Source of the DNA: CAZSAL01 sp964604825
GTDB lineage: Bacteria > Elusimicrobiota > Elusimicrobia > 2-01-FULL-59-12
Direction: 5' to 3'
Length of the DNA stretch: 57,984 nucleotides
NCBI GenBank assembly: GCA_964604825.1
Contig: CAZSAL010000012.1
Coordinates: 1 to 57,984, forward strand
Below are positions 31,571 to 40,024 of this stretch, one piece after another. Position 1 is the stretch's first letter. Each line of letters opens with the position of its first letter. A model generated the notes under the pieces. The model saw only the letters and a list, made by a program, of their open reading frames with translations, had not been told where the DNA came from and did no database searches. The position numbers and the translations under genes are program-made.

Positions 31571-32842
31571 ATGCGTAGATTCGTTATGAGATTCGTTTTT
31601 TTCGCTTTCCTGGCCTCTTCTGTATCGTTTGCAGAAGGGATTGCTTCGTCATCGTCAACAGCCCTCTCCCTCGAAGAGGCGGTTAACGTGGCCATCGCAG
31701 CCAACTCTCAAGTGCTGACCGCCAAAGCGCAGTACCGGGCCGCGCTGCATCAGATCGAGCAGATTTATACCCCGCAGGACCCGCAGCTCAGTTGGACAAG
31801 CGCCGCCAGTCCCAACGGGCTCAATGATCCTGCCATCAAGACATGGGGTGTAAGCGAGTCTTTCCAGTTCCCCGGGAAAGCCTGGCTGCAGGGGGATCAG
31901 GCCCATCGCACCGCAGAGATCGCAAAACTCACCTATGAGGCGGCAGTCCGCGATGCCAGAGCTCAGGCGGAAACAACGTACTACCAGACTCTCCTGGACC
32001 GCGCTTCTGCCGAGCTTGCAGCCGGGAACACGGCCAGCATCGGTCAGGTTCTGGAAGTGGCGCGGGTAGCTTATACTGCGGATCAAGTGACGGAATCGGA
32101 TTTGATCAGCGCACAGTTTTCTCTTTCTCAAGCCAGTCAGACCGTTTGGGCTGATCAGGTTGCCGAATCCAATGACGAAGCGGCGTTAAATCAAATTATG
32201 AATCGCAATCCGCAGTCGTCGCTGAGCCTCACCAGTAGAATGGATATGGAACCGCTCGGGATGCCTTTGAACGCCGTTAAGGAAACGGCCCTGGCAATGC
32301 GGCAGGAAATACTGGAAGCTGCGCTAACGGAGAAAAACAACAAGACTGCTTTAAAACTTGCCTGGATGGAACTTCTGCCTGATTTCAATGCAGCCTTTCA
32401 ACGCAACTGGTACTACACGCCGGAAGTCCAGCCTCACTATGGGTATCCGGAAGATAACACAGGTTCCATCAGTTTCAATGTGCCGGTGTTTTTCTGGTTC
32501 AGGCAGAAAGAAGATATCCGATCCGCTTCCCGCCTGCTGGAGGCCGCGCGACAAAACCGGCGCAGTGTCGAGCTTCAAACCGAGACCGGCGTAGTCCAGC
32601 TTTACCGATCAACACAGCTTGCCTACCAGACAGCTTTGCTGTACAAAAACTTCCTGGTTCCCCTCGCGGAGAAGGATTTCCGCGTAGCGCTGGTAGCATA
32701 CCAGTCTAAGAAAGTAGATTTCACAACGCTCGCAGGCACGCTCCAGAACGTCTACAATGCTCGCCTGACTTATTTGACATCCACCAATCAATTTCTGGCG
32801 GGGAAGGTGGCGCTGGAGCAGCTCATGGGAGGATCGCTATGA
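31571..32842 (+). CDS. TolC-family outer-membrane efflux channel
   Basis: 423 residues from ATG 31571, chosen because it directly begins a signal peptide (MRRFVMRFVFFAFLASSVSF); an in-frame ATG at 31535 is possible. LSLEEAVNVAIAANSQVLTA and the later tandem helical repeat (VQLYRSTQLAYQTALLYKNF) are OEP/TolC patterns. It forms the trimeric exit duct of the RND pump. It overlaps the adaptor gene by 4 bases. Confidence 0.9.
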   Translation: MRRFVMRFVFFAFLASSVSFAEGIASSSSTALSLEEAVNVAIAANSQVLTAKAQYRAALHQIEQIYTPQDPQLSWTSAASPNGLNDPAIKTWGVSESFQFPGKAWLQGDQAHRTAEIAKLTYEAAVRDARAQAETTYYQTLLDRASAELAAGNTASIGQVLEVARVAYTADQVTESDLISAQFSLSQASQTVWADQVAESNDEAALNQIMNRNPQSSLSLTSRMDMEPLGMPLNAVKETALAMRQEILEAALTEKNNKTALKLAWMELLPDFNAAFQRNWYYTPEVQPHYGYPEDNTGSISFNVPVFFWFRQKEDIRSASRLLEAARQNRRSVELQTETGVVQLYRSTQLAYQTALLYKNFLVPLAEKDFRVALVAYQSKKVDFTTLAGTLQNVYNARLTYLTSTNQFLAGKVALEQLMGGSL

Positions 32843-33987
32843 AGGAAATTTTGACATGTGCACCTATAGGACGCAGCCTCTCCCCAGAAGGGAGAGGGAG
32901 TTTTAAAACGGCGCATTGTCTCGTCGCTGTGTGTTCTATAGTTCTCCTATCTGCCTGTCATCACAAACCAACCGAGGAAGCACAGTCTTCCCCTCAACTG
33001 GTCCAAAAGAATGGCCAGTCCTATCTTGTTTTCAAGCCGGAAGATTACGCCGGTTTCAGCGCCACGCTTGTGAAGGAAGTCGAATTGCCCGGGGTTCTGG
33101 AAACCACCGGCCAGGTCACGTTCGATGATCGTCTGGTCAAAACAATTACCTCACGCGTGCAGGGACGGATTGAGAACGTCCGTGTGAGCCTCTGGGATAC
33201 GGTGACGGCGGGCCAGCCGATTTTGGAACTTTACAGCCCGGACTTTATGGCTGCCCAGGAGGAGTATTTGCAGGCGAAAAGCACGTCCAGCATCCAGGGG
33301 CCGCAGTCGTTTGCGGATATGTCAGCCTGGATGGTAACGGCAGCCCGGCGCAAGCTCGAACTGCTGGGTATGCAGGATTCTGATATCACCGCCATTTCGA
33401 GCGCGACTACTACGATCTGGATGCGCTCGCCGATGAACGGCACAATTCTGCAGAACCAGGTTATGGTCGGTCAGGCAGTTAATCCGGGGGATATGCTGTA
33501 CCAGGTCGGAACTCTGGAACGCGTCTGGATCACGGCAGATATCTATGAAGTTGATCTGGCCCGCATTCATGTCGGGCAACGGCTGGAGGCGGTTACCACT
33601 GCCTTCCCGGACGAGATCTTCCGGGGAGGAGTCTCGCGCATCAGCCCGTCCATTGATCCCAATGCTCATACAGCCCAGATTAAATGCGAAATATCAAATC
33701 CCGGATTACGGCTCAAGCCGCAAATGCTGGCCCGGGTTAAGATTATTACGAATCCGGGATATGCCCTGGTTGTGCCGCAGGAAGCGCTGGTTTTTGACGG
33801 GAATGCCTACTATGCCTTTGTGGAAACGGCGCCAAACACAGTTCAGCGGCGCCAAGTCGAAATCAGTTCCTGGAACGAGCAGAACTATGCCCGTATCCGT
33901 TCGGGTCTTAAGCCGGGAGAACGCGTCATAACCGAATCTCTGAAGGTCAATGCTCTGTGGCATGGAACAAGAGGGGAAAGCTACTGA
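32839..33987 (+). CDS. RND periplasmic adaptor (CusB/CzcB type), lipoprotein
   Basis: 382 residues. The lipobox is LLSAC, so the mature protein is lipid-anchored. VELPGVLETTGQVTFDDRLV, TITSRVQGRIENVRVSLWDT, IWMRSPMNGTILQNQVMVGQ and GMLYQVGTLERVWITADIYE (with D for G at the start) are typical of heavy-metal adaptors. A family A repeat (32873-32901) is translated in the signal-peptide n-region (PIGRSLSPEGRGSFK), making it unusually long. It couples TolC to the pump at 35434. Confidence 0.92.
   Translation: MKEILTCAPIGRSLSPEGRGSFKTAHCLVAVCSIVLLSACHHKPTEEAQSSPQLVQKNGQSYLVFKPEDYAGFSATLVKEVELPGVLETTGQVTFDDRLVKTITSRVQGRIENVRVSLWDTVTAGQPILELYSPDFMAAQEEYLQAKSTSSIQGPQSFADMSAWMVTAARRKLELLGMQDSDITAISSATTTIWMRSPMNGTILQNQVMVGQAVNPGDMLYQVGTLERVWITADIYEVDLARIHVGQRLEAVTTAFPDEIFRGGVSRISPSIDPNAHTAQIKCEISNPGLRLKPQMLARVKIITNPGYALVVPQEALVFDGNAYYAFVETAPNTVQRRQVEISSWNEQNYARIRSGLKPGERVITESLKVNALWHGTRGESY
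32873..32901 (+). repeat. Short family A repeat in the adaptor signal peptide
   Basis: CAGCCTCTCCCCAGAAGGGA then GAGGGAG, a CTCTCCC/GGGAGAG hairpin, in frame upstream of the hydrophobic core. Confidence 0.55.
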
Positions 33988-34005
33988 AGATATCGGAGGG
34001 TATAC

Positions 34006-34326
34006 GTGAAAAAAATCGAAGTGATAGTCAGGCCTGAAAAAGTGAATTCCGTCATTCTTGCTCTTGAAGCGGCAGGCTATCTTGGCATAACCGTATACGA
34101 AGTGGCGGGGCATGGGAAGCGCAGGGATGTGGGGGATGAAGTGACCCTTCGTCCAATGGTTAAACTGGAAGTGGCGGTTAAAGATAGCGATACCGACAAA
34201 ATCGTCAAACTGGTTATGGATACCGCTTACACAGGGACAATAGGTGATGGGAGAATTCTAATTTCGGATCTAAATGAGGTTTTCCGCATTCGGACCAAAG
34301 AACGCGGCGACAAAGCGGCAGGGTAA
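34006..34326 (+). CDS. PII-like signalling protein (PII-NG type)
   Basis: 106 residues, GTG start with GGAGGG. MKKIEVIVRPEKVNSVILAL, GITVYEVAGHGKR, a shortened T-loop region (RRDVGDEVTLRPMVKLEVAV), DTAYTGTIGDGRILISDLNE and VFRIRTKERG follow the GlnB fold with conserved B- and C-loops. The T-loop lacks the uridylylated Tyr. PII proteins inside heavy-metal RND operons form a recognised group (PII-NG). It probably senses a nucleotide and/or metal to modulate the pump, not nitrogen status. Confidence 0.88.
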   Translation: MKKIEVIVRPEKVNSVILALEAAGYLGITVYEVAGHGKRRDVGDEVTLRPMVKLEVAVKDSDTDKIVKLVMDTAYTGTIGDGRILISDLNEVFRIRTKERGDKAAG

Positions 34327-34333
34327 GAGAAGC

Positions 34334-34379
34334 GTAGTGCCCATGCAATATAGCTCGTGCGATATTGTATGGTCACTAC
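34334..34379. repeat. 46-bp palindrome, diverged copy
   Basis: Ends GTAGTGCCCAT and ATGGTCACTAC with an inner CAATAT/ATATTG stem and a 10-base loop. Same length and outer arms as the two identical copies at 34829 and 35375, but different inner arms. Confidence 0.75.
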
Positions 34380-34397
34380 AAACGGTGAGGTAGAAAA

Positions 34398-34832
34398 ATG
34401 AAAATAGAAGGCATTTCCAGGGTTATGACAGAAAAAAATATTATTTTCTTCCCAACTGGCGTCTCCAAAGAGCAGGTTTTCAGGAGCTTGATTGATACAT
34501 TTCAGCTTCCCGATCCCAATGTCGCATTAAAAGCCATATTAGACAGGGAACTCTGGGGTTCTACAGTTATAGTCCCTGGGCTAGCTCTTCCGCATGCGCG
34601 GATTCCCGGAATAAAACAAATTGCCGCAGCCATTGGCATCTGCTCCGGACCTGTGCCTCATATCTTTGTCCTGTTTATAGGACCGGTTGATAATATGAAG
34701 ATGCACCTCGATTTCTTGTCCAGCGTTTCTGCAATCTTTCAAAAGGAAAGCCTGTTGAACGCTATCGCGCAATTGAAAACACCGGAGTTGGTTGTAAGCA
34801 AAATAAGAGAGGTAGAGAAAACTGTTTCGTAG
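34398..34832 (+). CDS. PTS EIIA type 2 (PtsN/fructose-like) domain protein
   Basis: 144 residues. The phosphorylatable His66 sits in VPGLALPHARIPGI. GVSKEQVFRSLIDTF and FLSSVSAIFQKESLLNAI are EIIA_Ntr/Fru patterns. No sugar permease, EI or HPr gene is near, so a regulatory PtsN-like role is likely. Its position beside the PII-like gene in an efflux operon is striking. The TAG stop is supplied by the following 46-bp palindrome. GAGG lies upstream of the ATG. Confidence 0.85.
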   Translation: MKIEGISRVMTEKNIIFFPTGVSKEQVFRSLIDTFQLPDPNVALKAILDRELWGSTVIVPGLALPHARIPGIKQIAAAIGICSGPVPHIFVLFIGPVDNMKMHLDFLSSVSAIFQKESLLNAIAQLKTPELVVSKIREVEKTVS

Positions 34833-34874
34833 TGACCATTAAAGTTGCGTTGTCGGAACTTAGGTGGTCACTAC
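34829..34874. repeat. 46-bp palindrome, copy B
   Basis: Outer arms GTAGTGACCA / TGGTCACTAC (10 bp), inner AAGTT/AACTT, 10-base loop. Identical over all 46 bases to 35375-35420. It contributes the stop codon of the EIIA gene. Confidence 0.9.
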
Positions 34875-34884
34875 AAGGTGGAAT

Positions 34885-35388
34885 ATGGCATTCATTCGTT
34901 GGAAGAAAAACAGTGCGGGCAACCTGCAGGCCTATCTGATCCAGTCGTATAGGGATGAAGCTGGAAAGCCTAAGCATAAAATGCTGGCTTACCTGGGCGA
35001 TGCGGCAAGCCTGACGCCTGAACACGTTGCTGCATTAAATGCAAAGTATCCGGACATCAAAATAGATTGGGAAAAGGTCAAGCCTGTCCAACGCCCCAGA
35101 ACCGATATATCCAAGTTGAATGACGCTGAACTATTAAAGAAAATCAGGCATTTGCGCTATGAGATGGGGCTTAATCAGAATCAAATGGTTTGGGCCCTTG
35201 AGAAATCTGGTATGCCGAAATGTACCAGCGAAAGTTGGAAGGGTGCTTGGGTAAGCGGGCGGAGATGGGGAGTTATTGAAAAAGCCCTTGAAAACGGTGA
35301 ACCACAGGATTTCTATGAGAATCCGGAAATCGATATTGCTCCCGCATTAAGGAAGGCATTCCTTTCCCAAAGTAGTAGTGACCATTAA
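34885..35388 (+). CDS. Unknown protein with transposase-like N-terminus
   Basis: 167 residues from ATG 34885, preceded by AAGGTGG. The first 40 residues (AFIRWKKNSAGNLQAYLIQS, YRDEAGKPKHKMLAYLG) resemble the N-terminus of IS1634/IS4-type transposases, but the catalytic DDE region is absent. The middle looks helical (DAELLKKIRHLRYEMGLNQN). The last residues SSDH and the stop are encoded by the downstream palindrome. The gene is bracketed by two identical palindromes, suggesting insertion as a unit. Function unknown; a DNA-binding regulator is one guess. Confidence 0.55.
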   Translation: MAFIRWKKNSAGNLQAYLIQSYRDEAGKPKHKMLAYLGDAASLTPEHVAALNAKYPDIKIDWEKVKPVQRPRTDISKLNDAELLKKIRHLRYEMGLNQNQMVWALEKSGMPKCTSESWKGAWVSGRRWGVIEKALENGEPQDFYENPEIDIAPALRKAFLSQSSSDH

Positions 35389-35420
35389 AGTTGCGTTGTC
35401 GGAACTTAGGTGGTCACTAC
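35375..35420. repeat. 46-bp palindrome, copy C
   Basis: Identical to 34829-34874. Overlaps the end of the upstream gene and ends 13 bases before the RND pump gene. Confidence 0.9.
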
Positions 35421-35433
35421 AGAAAGCTAATTT

Positions 35434-38400
35434 ATGATTAAGTGGTTAATGGATCTGGCGCTGAGAGAGCGCGCGATTGTTCTGGGCGCAGCAGCGCTTC
35501 TGGCGTTGGCCGGGCTCTACGCTTTTCACGAACTGGATATCGAAGCTTATCCCGATCCGGTCCAGCCACGCGTAGAAATCATTACCCAGCCAGCAGGGTT
35601 AAGCGCTGAGGAAGTAGAGAAGCTGGCTACCATCCCGCTTGAGGTGGGGTTGGCCGGAATCCGCAATCTTCAGTCTATTCGCAGCATTTCCTTGTTCGGC
35701 CTTTCCGACATCAAGCTGTACTTTAACTGGGACAGCGATTATTACTGGGATCGGACGGAAACCATCAACCGCCTCGGGCTTGTCACTCTACCGCAGGGTT
35801 TCAATGCCGTAATCTCTCCGGAGAATCCAATAGGGGAAATTTATCGCTATACAATCCAGAGCCCCAATCACGACCTGATTCAGGAAAAGGAAATTCAGGA
35901 CTGGGTTGTTGAGAAACAAATGAAAACAGTTCCGGGCATTGAGGATGTTTCAGGCTTTGGCGGCTTGAGCAAAGAGTACCATGTTGACGTTGATGCGGAA
36001 AACCTCAGCCATTACAGGATTTCTCTGGCTGTTTTAAGCAGTTCCATAGCCAACGCCAATACGAATGTTGGCGGCAGTTACCTTGCGGTCGGAGATCAGG
36101 CTTTTAATGTGCGCGGGATCGGGTTCATCAAGACGCTGGAAGATATCGGGGACATCACCCTGGCGGTTGCCGGATCAACGCCGATCCGCGTGCGTGATGT
36201 GGCGGAAGTTTCGATCGGATTCGCTCCGCGTCTTGGCATTGTCGGCATGAACGAGCAGGATGAAGTGGTTGAAGGAATTGTTTTGATGCGGAAATTTGGA
36301 GATACCCTTAAGACGCTGAAGGGTGTTGAAGAAAAAGTTAAAGAGCTCAATGCCTCTGGAATCCTGCCCAGGGGTTTCAAAATTGTTCCGTATTATGATC
36401 GCACGGAACTGGTGCATGTAACGCTGCATACCGTATTTGAAAATCTCAGCATCGGCATCATGCTGGTCTTTCTAGTTTTGATCTTCTTCCTTGGGAATCT
36501 GCGTTCGGCGATGATCGCAGTTATCAATATCCCTCTGGCGATGTGCGGGGCGTTCATACTGCTTTATCTGACCGGGACACCGGCCAATCTGCTTTCGCTG
36601 GGAGCGCTTGATTTCGGCATTATTATTGATTCAACCGTTATCGTAGTCGAAAATATTTACCGGCATCTGACTACCGATCATTGGCCGGGTGAGACGACGG
36701 CCCAGTGCATCCGCCGCGCCTCGGAGGAAGTGGGTGGGCCGATGGTCTACTCGACTCTGATTTTCATAATCGCGTTTTTGCCGCTTTTTACGATGAGGGG
36801 CGTGGAAGGCGTGATTTTTTCGCCCATGTCGCATACGTATGCTTTTGCTCTCAGTACGGCGATTCTTCTGGCGGTTACATTATCCCCGGTGCTCAGTTCT
36901 TTTCTGCTCCCTCCCGGGATGAAAGAAACCCACAATGTGGTGTGGGAAACATTCCATGCCTTTTACCACAACCTGTTTGTAAAAATCCTCCAAAAGCCGC
37001 AGTTGACCGTCGGTATAATCATCGGAATCCTGGCCGCCGGGCTGGCGTTGTTCCCCTTTCTAGGCGGTGAATTTCTTCCGAAGCTTGAAGAGGGGAATAT
37101 TTGGGCCCGCGCTACGCTGCCGCTTACGGCTTCGCTTTCGCGCGCTAATGAGGTGGCCCACAGGGTTCGCCGCGTTGCCCGATCTTTTCCTGAGGTGTCG
37201 GCAGTCGTCTCCCAGGTCGGGAGGCCTGACGATGGGACCGATGCCACCGGGTTTTTTAACGTTGAATTTTTTGTCGACCTGAAGCCCAGGTCCCAATGGC
37301 GCAGCGGAATTACAAAGCAGAAATTGATTAACCAAATGGACGAGAGATTCAGAAAAGATTTTCCTGAAGCGAACTTTGGCTATTCTCAAAATATCGAAGA
37401 CAACGTGGAAGAAGCGCTTTCCGGAGTCAAAGGAGTCAATGCGGTAAAAGTTTACGGCCCGGACCTGTCTATAGATGAGCGCATCGCCAATCAGATCAAT
37501 GCCGTAATCAGCGGTATCCCGGGGATTGTGGATACCGCTGTGTACCGTTCCATGGGGCAGCCTAACCTGTTGATCACGCCGGATCGCAGGGCCTGCGCCC
37601 GCTATGGTATTAACGTAGGAGATGCCAACGCTATTGTACAGGCTGCCATAGGAGGCCAGGCTGTGACTCAGGTTCTCGAAGGAGAGCGGACGTTCAATCT
37701 CAGGATTCGCTGGCTGCCAAAATATCGTCAGAGTCTCGATGCTGTTCGCCAGATACGGGTGGCCGTGCCTGGCGGCGGCTACGTTCCGCTTGCGCAGATC
37801 GCAGACATCCGTACGGCTGAGGGCGCTTCATTTATATATCGCGAAGCGCTTCGCCGTTATGTGCCCATAAGGTTTGGGGTGCGGGGACGAGATATGACCA
37901 GCGCTATACAAGATGCTAAAAGGCATGTAGCTCAGGCCATTACGCTGCCAGAAGGAGTAAGCCTGGATTGGGTGGGTGAATACGGCGAGCTTCGGGCCGC
38001 AAACCACAGGCTGGCGATCATCGTTCCTGTGGCGCTGATTTTGATCATGGGAATTCTCTTCGCCGCGACGAAATCCGTAGTGAATACTCTTATCCTGATG
38101 GCGCAGATCCCGGTTGCCTGCCTGGGTGGTATTCTGGCTCTGGCAATTACCCGTGTTCCTTTCAGCATCTCGGCTGCGGTGGGATTTATTTCAATCTTTG
38201 CAATCGCGATCATGGACGGGATACTGCTGAATTTTTATATCCGCCAACTCTGGGAAGAAGGCCACTCTGTGGTTGATTCAATTGTCATGGGCGCAGACCG
38301 CCGGTTCCGCGCCGTAATGATGACAGCGCTGGTGTCCATACTTGGGCTCATGCCTGCGGCGTTATCTACGCGAATCGGTTCGCAAACGCAGCGCCCCCTG

Positions 38401-38523
38401 GCGATTGTGGTTATCGGAGGCGCCGTAGCCATTGCCCTGCTGACCCGGGTTTTTCAACCGACGCTTGTTTACCTGCTTCATCGCCGGCTTGGCCTTACGG
38501 ATGAACGTCAAACCGGGGAATAG
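35434..38523 (+). CDS. Heavy-metal RND efflux pump (CusA/CzcA family)
   Basis: 1029 residues, full length. It starts with a first helix and the periplasmic motif ELDIEAYPDPVQPRVEIITQ. The HME-type proton-relay segment is LGALDFGIIIDSTVIVVEN. The second half repeats the architecture (PFSISAAVGFISIFAIAIMDG). It exports divalent or monovalent metal using the proton gradient, together with the adaptor and TolC-like protein. Cu/Ag versus Co/Zn/Cd specificity cannot be decided by eye. It is separated from its adaptor by three unusual genes and three palindromes. Confidence 0.93.
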   Translation: MIKWLMDLALRERAIVLGAAALLALAGLYAFHELDIEAYPDPVQPRVEIITQPAGLSAEEVEKLATIPLEVGLAGIRNLQSIRSISLFGLSDIKLYFNWDSDYYWDRTETINRLGLVTLPQGFNAVISPENPIGEIYRYTIQSPNHDLIQEKEIQDWVVEKQMKTVPGIEDVSGFGGLSKEYHVDVDAENLSHYRISLAVLSSSIANANTNVGGSYLAVGDQAFNVRGIGFIKTLEDIGDITLAVAGSTPIRVRDVAEVSIGFAPRLGIVGMNEQDEVVEGIVLMRKFGDTLKTLKGVEEKVKELNASGILPRGFKIVPYYDRTELVHVTLHTVFENLSIGIMLVFLVLIFFLGNLRSAMIAVINIPLAMCGAFILLYLTGTPANLLSLGALDFGIIIDSTVIVVENIYRHLTTDHWPGETTAQCIRRASEEVGGPMVYSTLIFIIAFLPLFTMRGVEGVIFSPMSHTYAFALSTAILLAVTLSPVLSSFLLPPGMKETHNVVWETFHAFYHNLFVKILQKPQLTVGIIIGILAAGLALFPFLGGEFLPKLEEGNIWARATLPLTASLSRANEVAHRVRRVARSFPEVSAVVSQVGRPDDGTDATGFFNVEFFVDLKPRSQWRSGITKQKLINQMDERFRKDFPEANFGYSQNIEDNVEEALSGVKGVNAVKVYGPDLSIDERIANQINAVISGIPGIVDTAVYRSMGQPNLLITPDRRACARYGINVGDANAIVQAAIGGQAVTQVLEGERTFNLRIRWLPKYRQSLDAVRQIRVAVPGGGYVPLAQIADIRTAEGASFIYREALRRYVPIRFGVRGRDMTSAIQDAKRHVAQAITLPEGVSLDWVGEYGELRAANHRLAIIVPVALILIMGILFAATKSVVNTLILMAQIPVACLGGILALAITRVPFSISAAVGFISIFAIAIMDGILLNFYIRQLWEEGHSVVDSIVMGADRRFRAVMMTALVSILGLMPAALSTRIGSQTQRPLAIVVIGGAVAIALLTRVFQPTLVYLLHRRLGLTDERQTGE

Positions 38524-38559
38524 AAAAACAGTCATACCAGATGGGGATCAAAAAATCGC

Positions 38560-38588
38560 TTGATACTTAGGAAGGGCTATGCTATATT
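38560..38588 (+). promoter_or_regulatory. Promoter of the BBP2-like porin leader
   Basis: TTGATA (38560-38565), 17-base spacer, TATATT (38583-38588). Predicted start near 38595, about 160 bases before the porin gene. Confidence 0.75.
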
Positions 38589-38629
38589 TTACTCGCTTGC
38601 ACGAAGCCGTGCCGCGAAGTAATCCAATG

Positions 38630-38664
38630 GCGTTCCGGTCAAAATGGACTGGAGCGCTTTTTTT
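38630..38664 (+). terminator. First leader terminator hairpin
   Basis: GCGTTCCGGTC, AAAATG loop, GACTGGAGCGC: an 11-bp stem (two G-T pairs) followed by seven T. It lies about 40 bases after the predicted transcription start. Confidence 0.75.
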
Positions 38665-38694
38665 ATGGCGCCAGGAGGCGCCCCGGTTTGAACG

Positions 38695-38730
38695 AAGGCG
38701 TTCGCTGATTTTTGGCGGACGCCTTTTTTT
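38695..38730 (+). terminator. Second leader terminator hairpin
   Basis: AAGGCGTTCGC, 9-base loop, GCGGACGCCTT: an 11-bp stem followed by T-rich bases to 38730. It ends 23 bases before the porin ATG, so readthrough or antitermination would be required. Confidence 0.8.
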
Positions 38731-38753
38731 GTCACTAATAAAAAGGAGGGTAT

Positions 38754-39914
38754 ATGAGAAGTCCGAGATGGATTAGAAAAGTTGTGGTCAATTCCTTAAT
38801 AGGTATAAGCACGGCTGGTTTCGGCAGGGCCTATGGCGACACGCCTGCGGCCAAATGGTATGACACGATCGGGATGAGCGGGTATTTGCAGGCTTCTTAT
38901 GTCGCGAACTTGAATGATCCGAAGTCTCGCGTGAACGCGGACCGTCAGTTCGACACCAATTCGAATAGTTTCATTTTCAACAGCTTCCTGCTGCAGATTG
39001 CCAAGCCCGTAGGGGACAGCGATCACTACGGATTCACAGTGAAGCTTAAAGCGGGGAATGACGCCCAGGTGTTGAACACTGTGGCCGGAACGGGAAACGC
39101 TTCCTTTGCTTTTCAAGAGGCTTATCTCACCTACGCCGTACCGTCGCTGCCCAAACTGCAGATCAGCGGTGGAAAGTTCGTGACTCTGGAAGGCGTTGAG
39201 GTTGTGGATACCATCTATAATCCCAACTTTTCTGAGGGACTGCTTTTCACCGAAGCGGAATGCATCGCTCATACCGGCGCCAGGGCGGTCTATACCTTCA
39301 ATGACAAGGTCAATGCTACTTTCGGAGTGATCAATGGCTGGGACATTGCCTCGGATAATAATGACGGCAAGACCGTTACCTGGCAGGTAGCCACGACTCC
39401 TACCAAACAGACCTCTTGGAGTTTTCAGGGAACTTATGGCAAGGAACTTCCGGACCCGACGCATTCACAGCGGTTGTCATTGGATACGGTTGGCGGGTAC
39501 AACCCTACGGATAAACTGAGTCTGAATGCCCAATTGAACTGGGGACAGCAGACCAACGATCCTGACACTGCCGGCGGTGCCGGTACGTCACACTGGTCCG
39601 GCGCCGGTATTTGGGCTTCCTATGCTGCGACATCCAAATTCACCGAAATCGCGAGGTTTGAAGTGTTAAATGACCAGAATAACGCCTTCCGATTCGGGTC
39701 GTCTCCCGCGTTAATCAACGAAGGAAATCTTACCGGTGTTAATCAGACCGTGAAAGAATTCACTTTGACCCATAAGACGCAGCTGACGTCGAATATGTTT
39801 ACGCGTCTTGAATTCCGTCACGACTGGAGCAATCAGGCTTTCTTCGAGAAAAGCGATGGAAGCGCCGTGCGCAATCAGAACACGATCAGCGCCGATTGGT
39901 ACGTGACGTTCTAA
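38754..39914 (+). CDS. Outer-membrane beta-barrel porin (BBP2/OmpL-like)
   Basis: 386 residues, AAAGGAGGG upstream. It has an N-terminal signal region and a mature start W-Y-D-T-I-G-M-S-G-Y-L-Q-A-S-Y. Alternating strands, FDTNSNSFIFNSFLLQIAKP, FAFQEAYLTYAVP and GKFVTLEGVEVVDTIYNPNF, and a terminal Phe (ISADWYVTF) match the putative beta-barrel porin 2 family. It allows diffusion across the outer membrane. Substrate unknown. Expression appears to be controlled by the leader with two terminators. An efficient terminator follows. Confidence 0.82.
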   Translation: MRSPRWIRKVVVNSLIGISTAGFGRAYGDTPAAKWYDTIGMSGYLQASYVANLNDPKSRVNADRQFDTNSNSFIFNSFLLQIAKPVGDSDHYGFTVKLKAGNDAQVLNTVAGTGNASFAFQEAYLTYAVPSLPKLQISGGKFVTLEGVEVVDTIYNPNFSEGLLFTEAECIAHTGARAVYTFNDKVNATFGVINGWDIASDNNDGKTVTWQVATTPTKQTSWSFQGTYGKELPDPTHSQRLSLDTVGGYNPTDKLSLNAQLNWGQQTNDPDTAGGAGTSHWSGAGIWASYAATSKFTEIARFEVLNDQNNAFRFGSSPALINEGNLTGVNQTVKEFTLTHKTQLTSNMFTRLEFRHDWSNQAFFEKSDGSAVRNQNTISADWYVTF

Positions 39915-39941
39915 GCGGGTCTTAAATCGGTCTCACAATCT

Positions 39942-39976
39942 GCGGGCGGCCAACCCCTTTTGGCCGCCCGCTTTTT
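39942..39976 (+). terminator. Terminator after the BBP2-like porin
   Basis: GCGGGCGGCCAA, 6-base loop, TTGGCCGCCCGC, then five T. A perfect 12-bp GC-rich stem. Confidence 0.93.
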
Positions 39977-40024
39977 AATTTCTCCAAAAAAACATAAACT
40001 TATTTTATTAATGGAGGCAGGGAA

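Noticed and set aside
34885..35388. Complete insertion sequence
   Set aside because: No DDE catalytic region, and the flanking 46-bp units are palindromes in direct repeat rather than inverted IS ends.
34334..35420. CRISPR array
   Set aside because: Only three palindromes, spaced about 500 bases apart and separated by genes; no spacers or cas genes.
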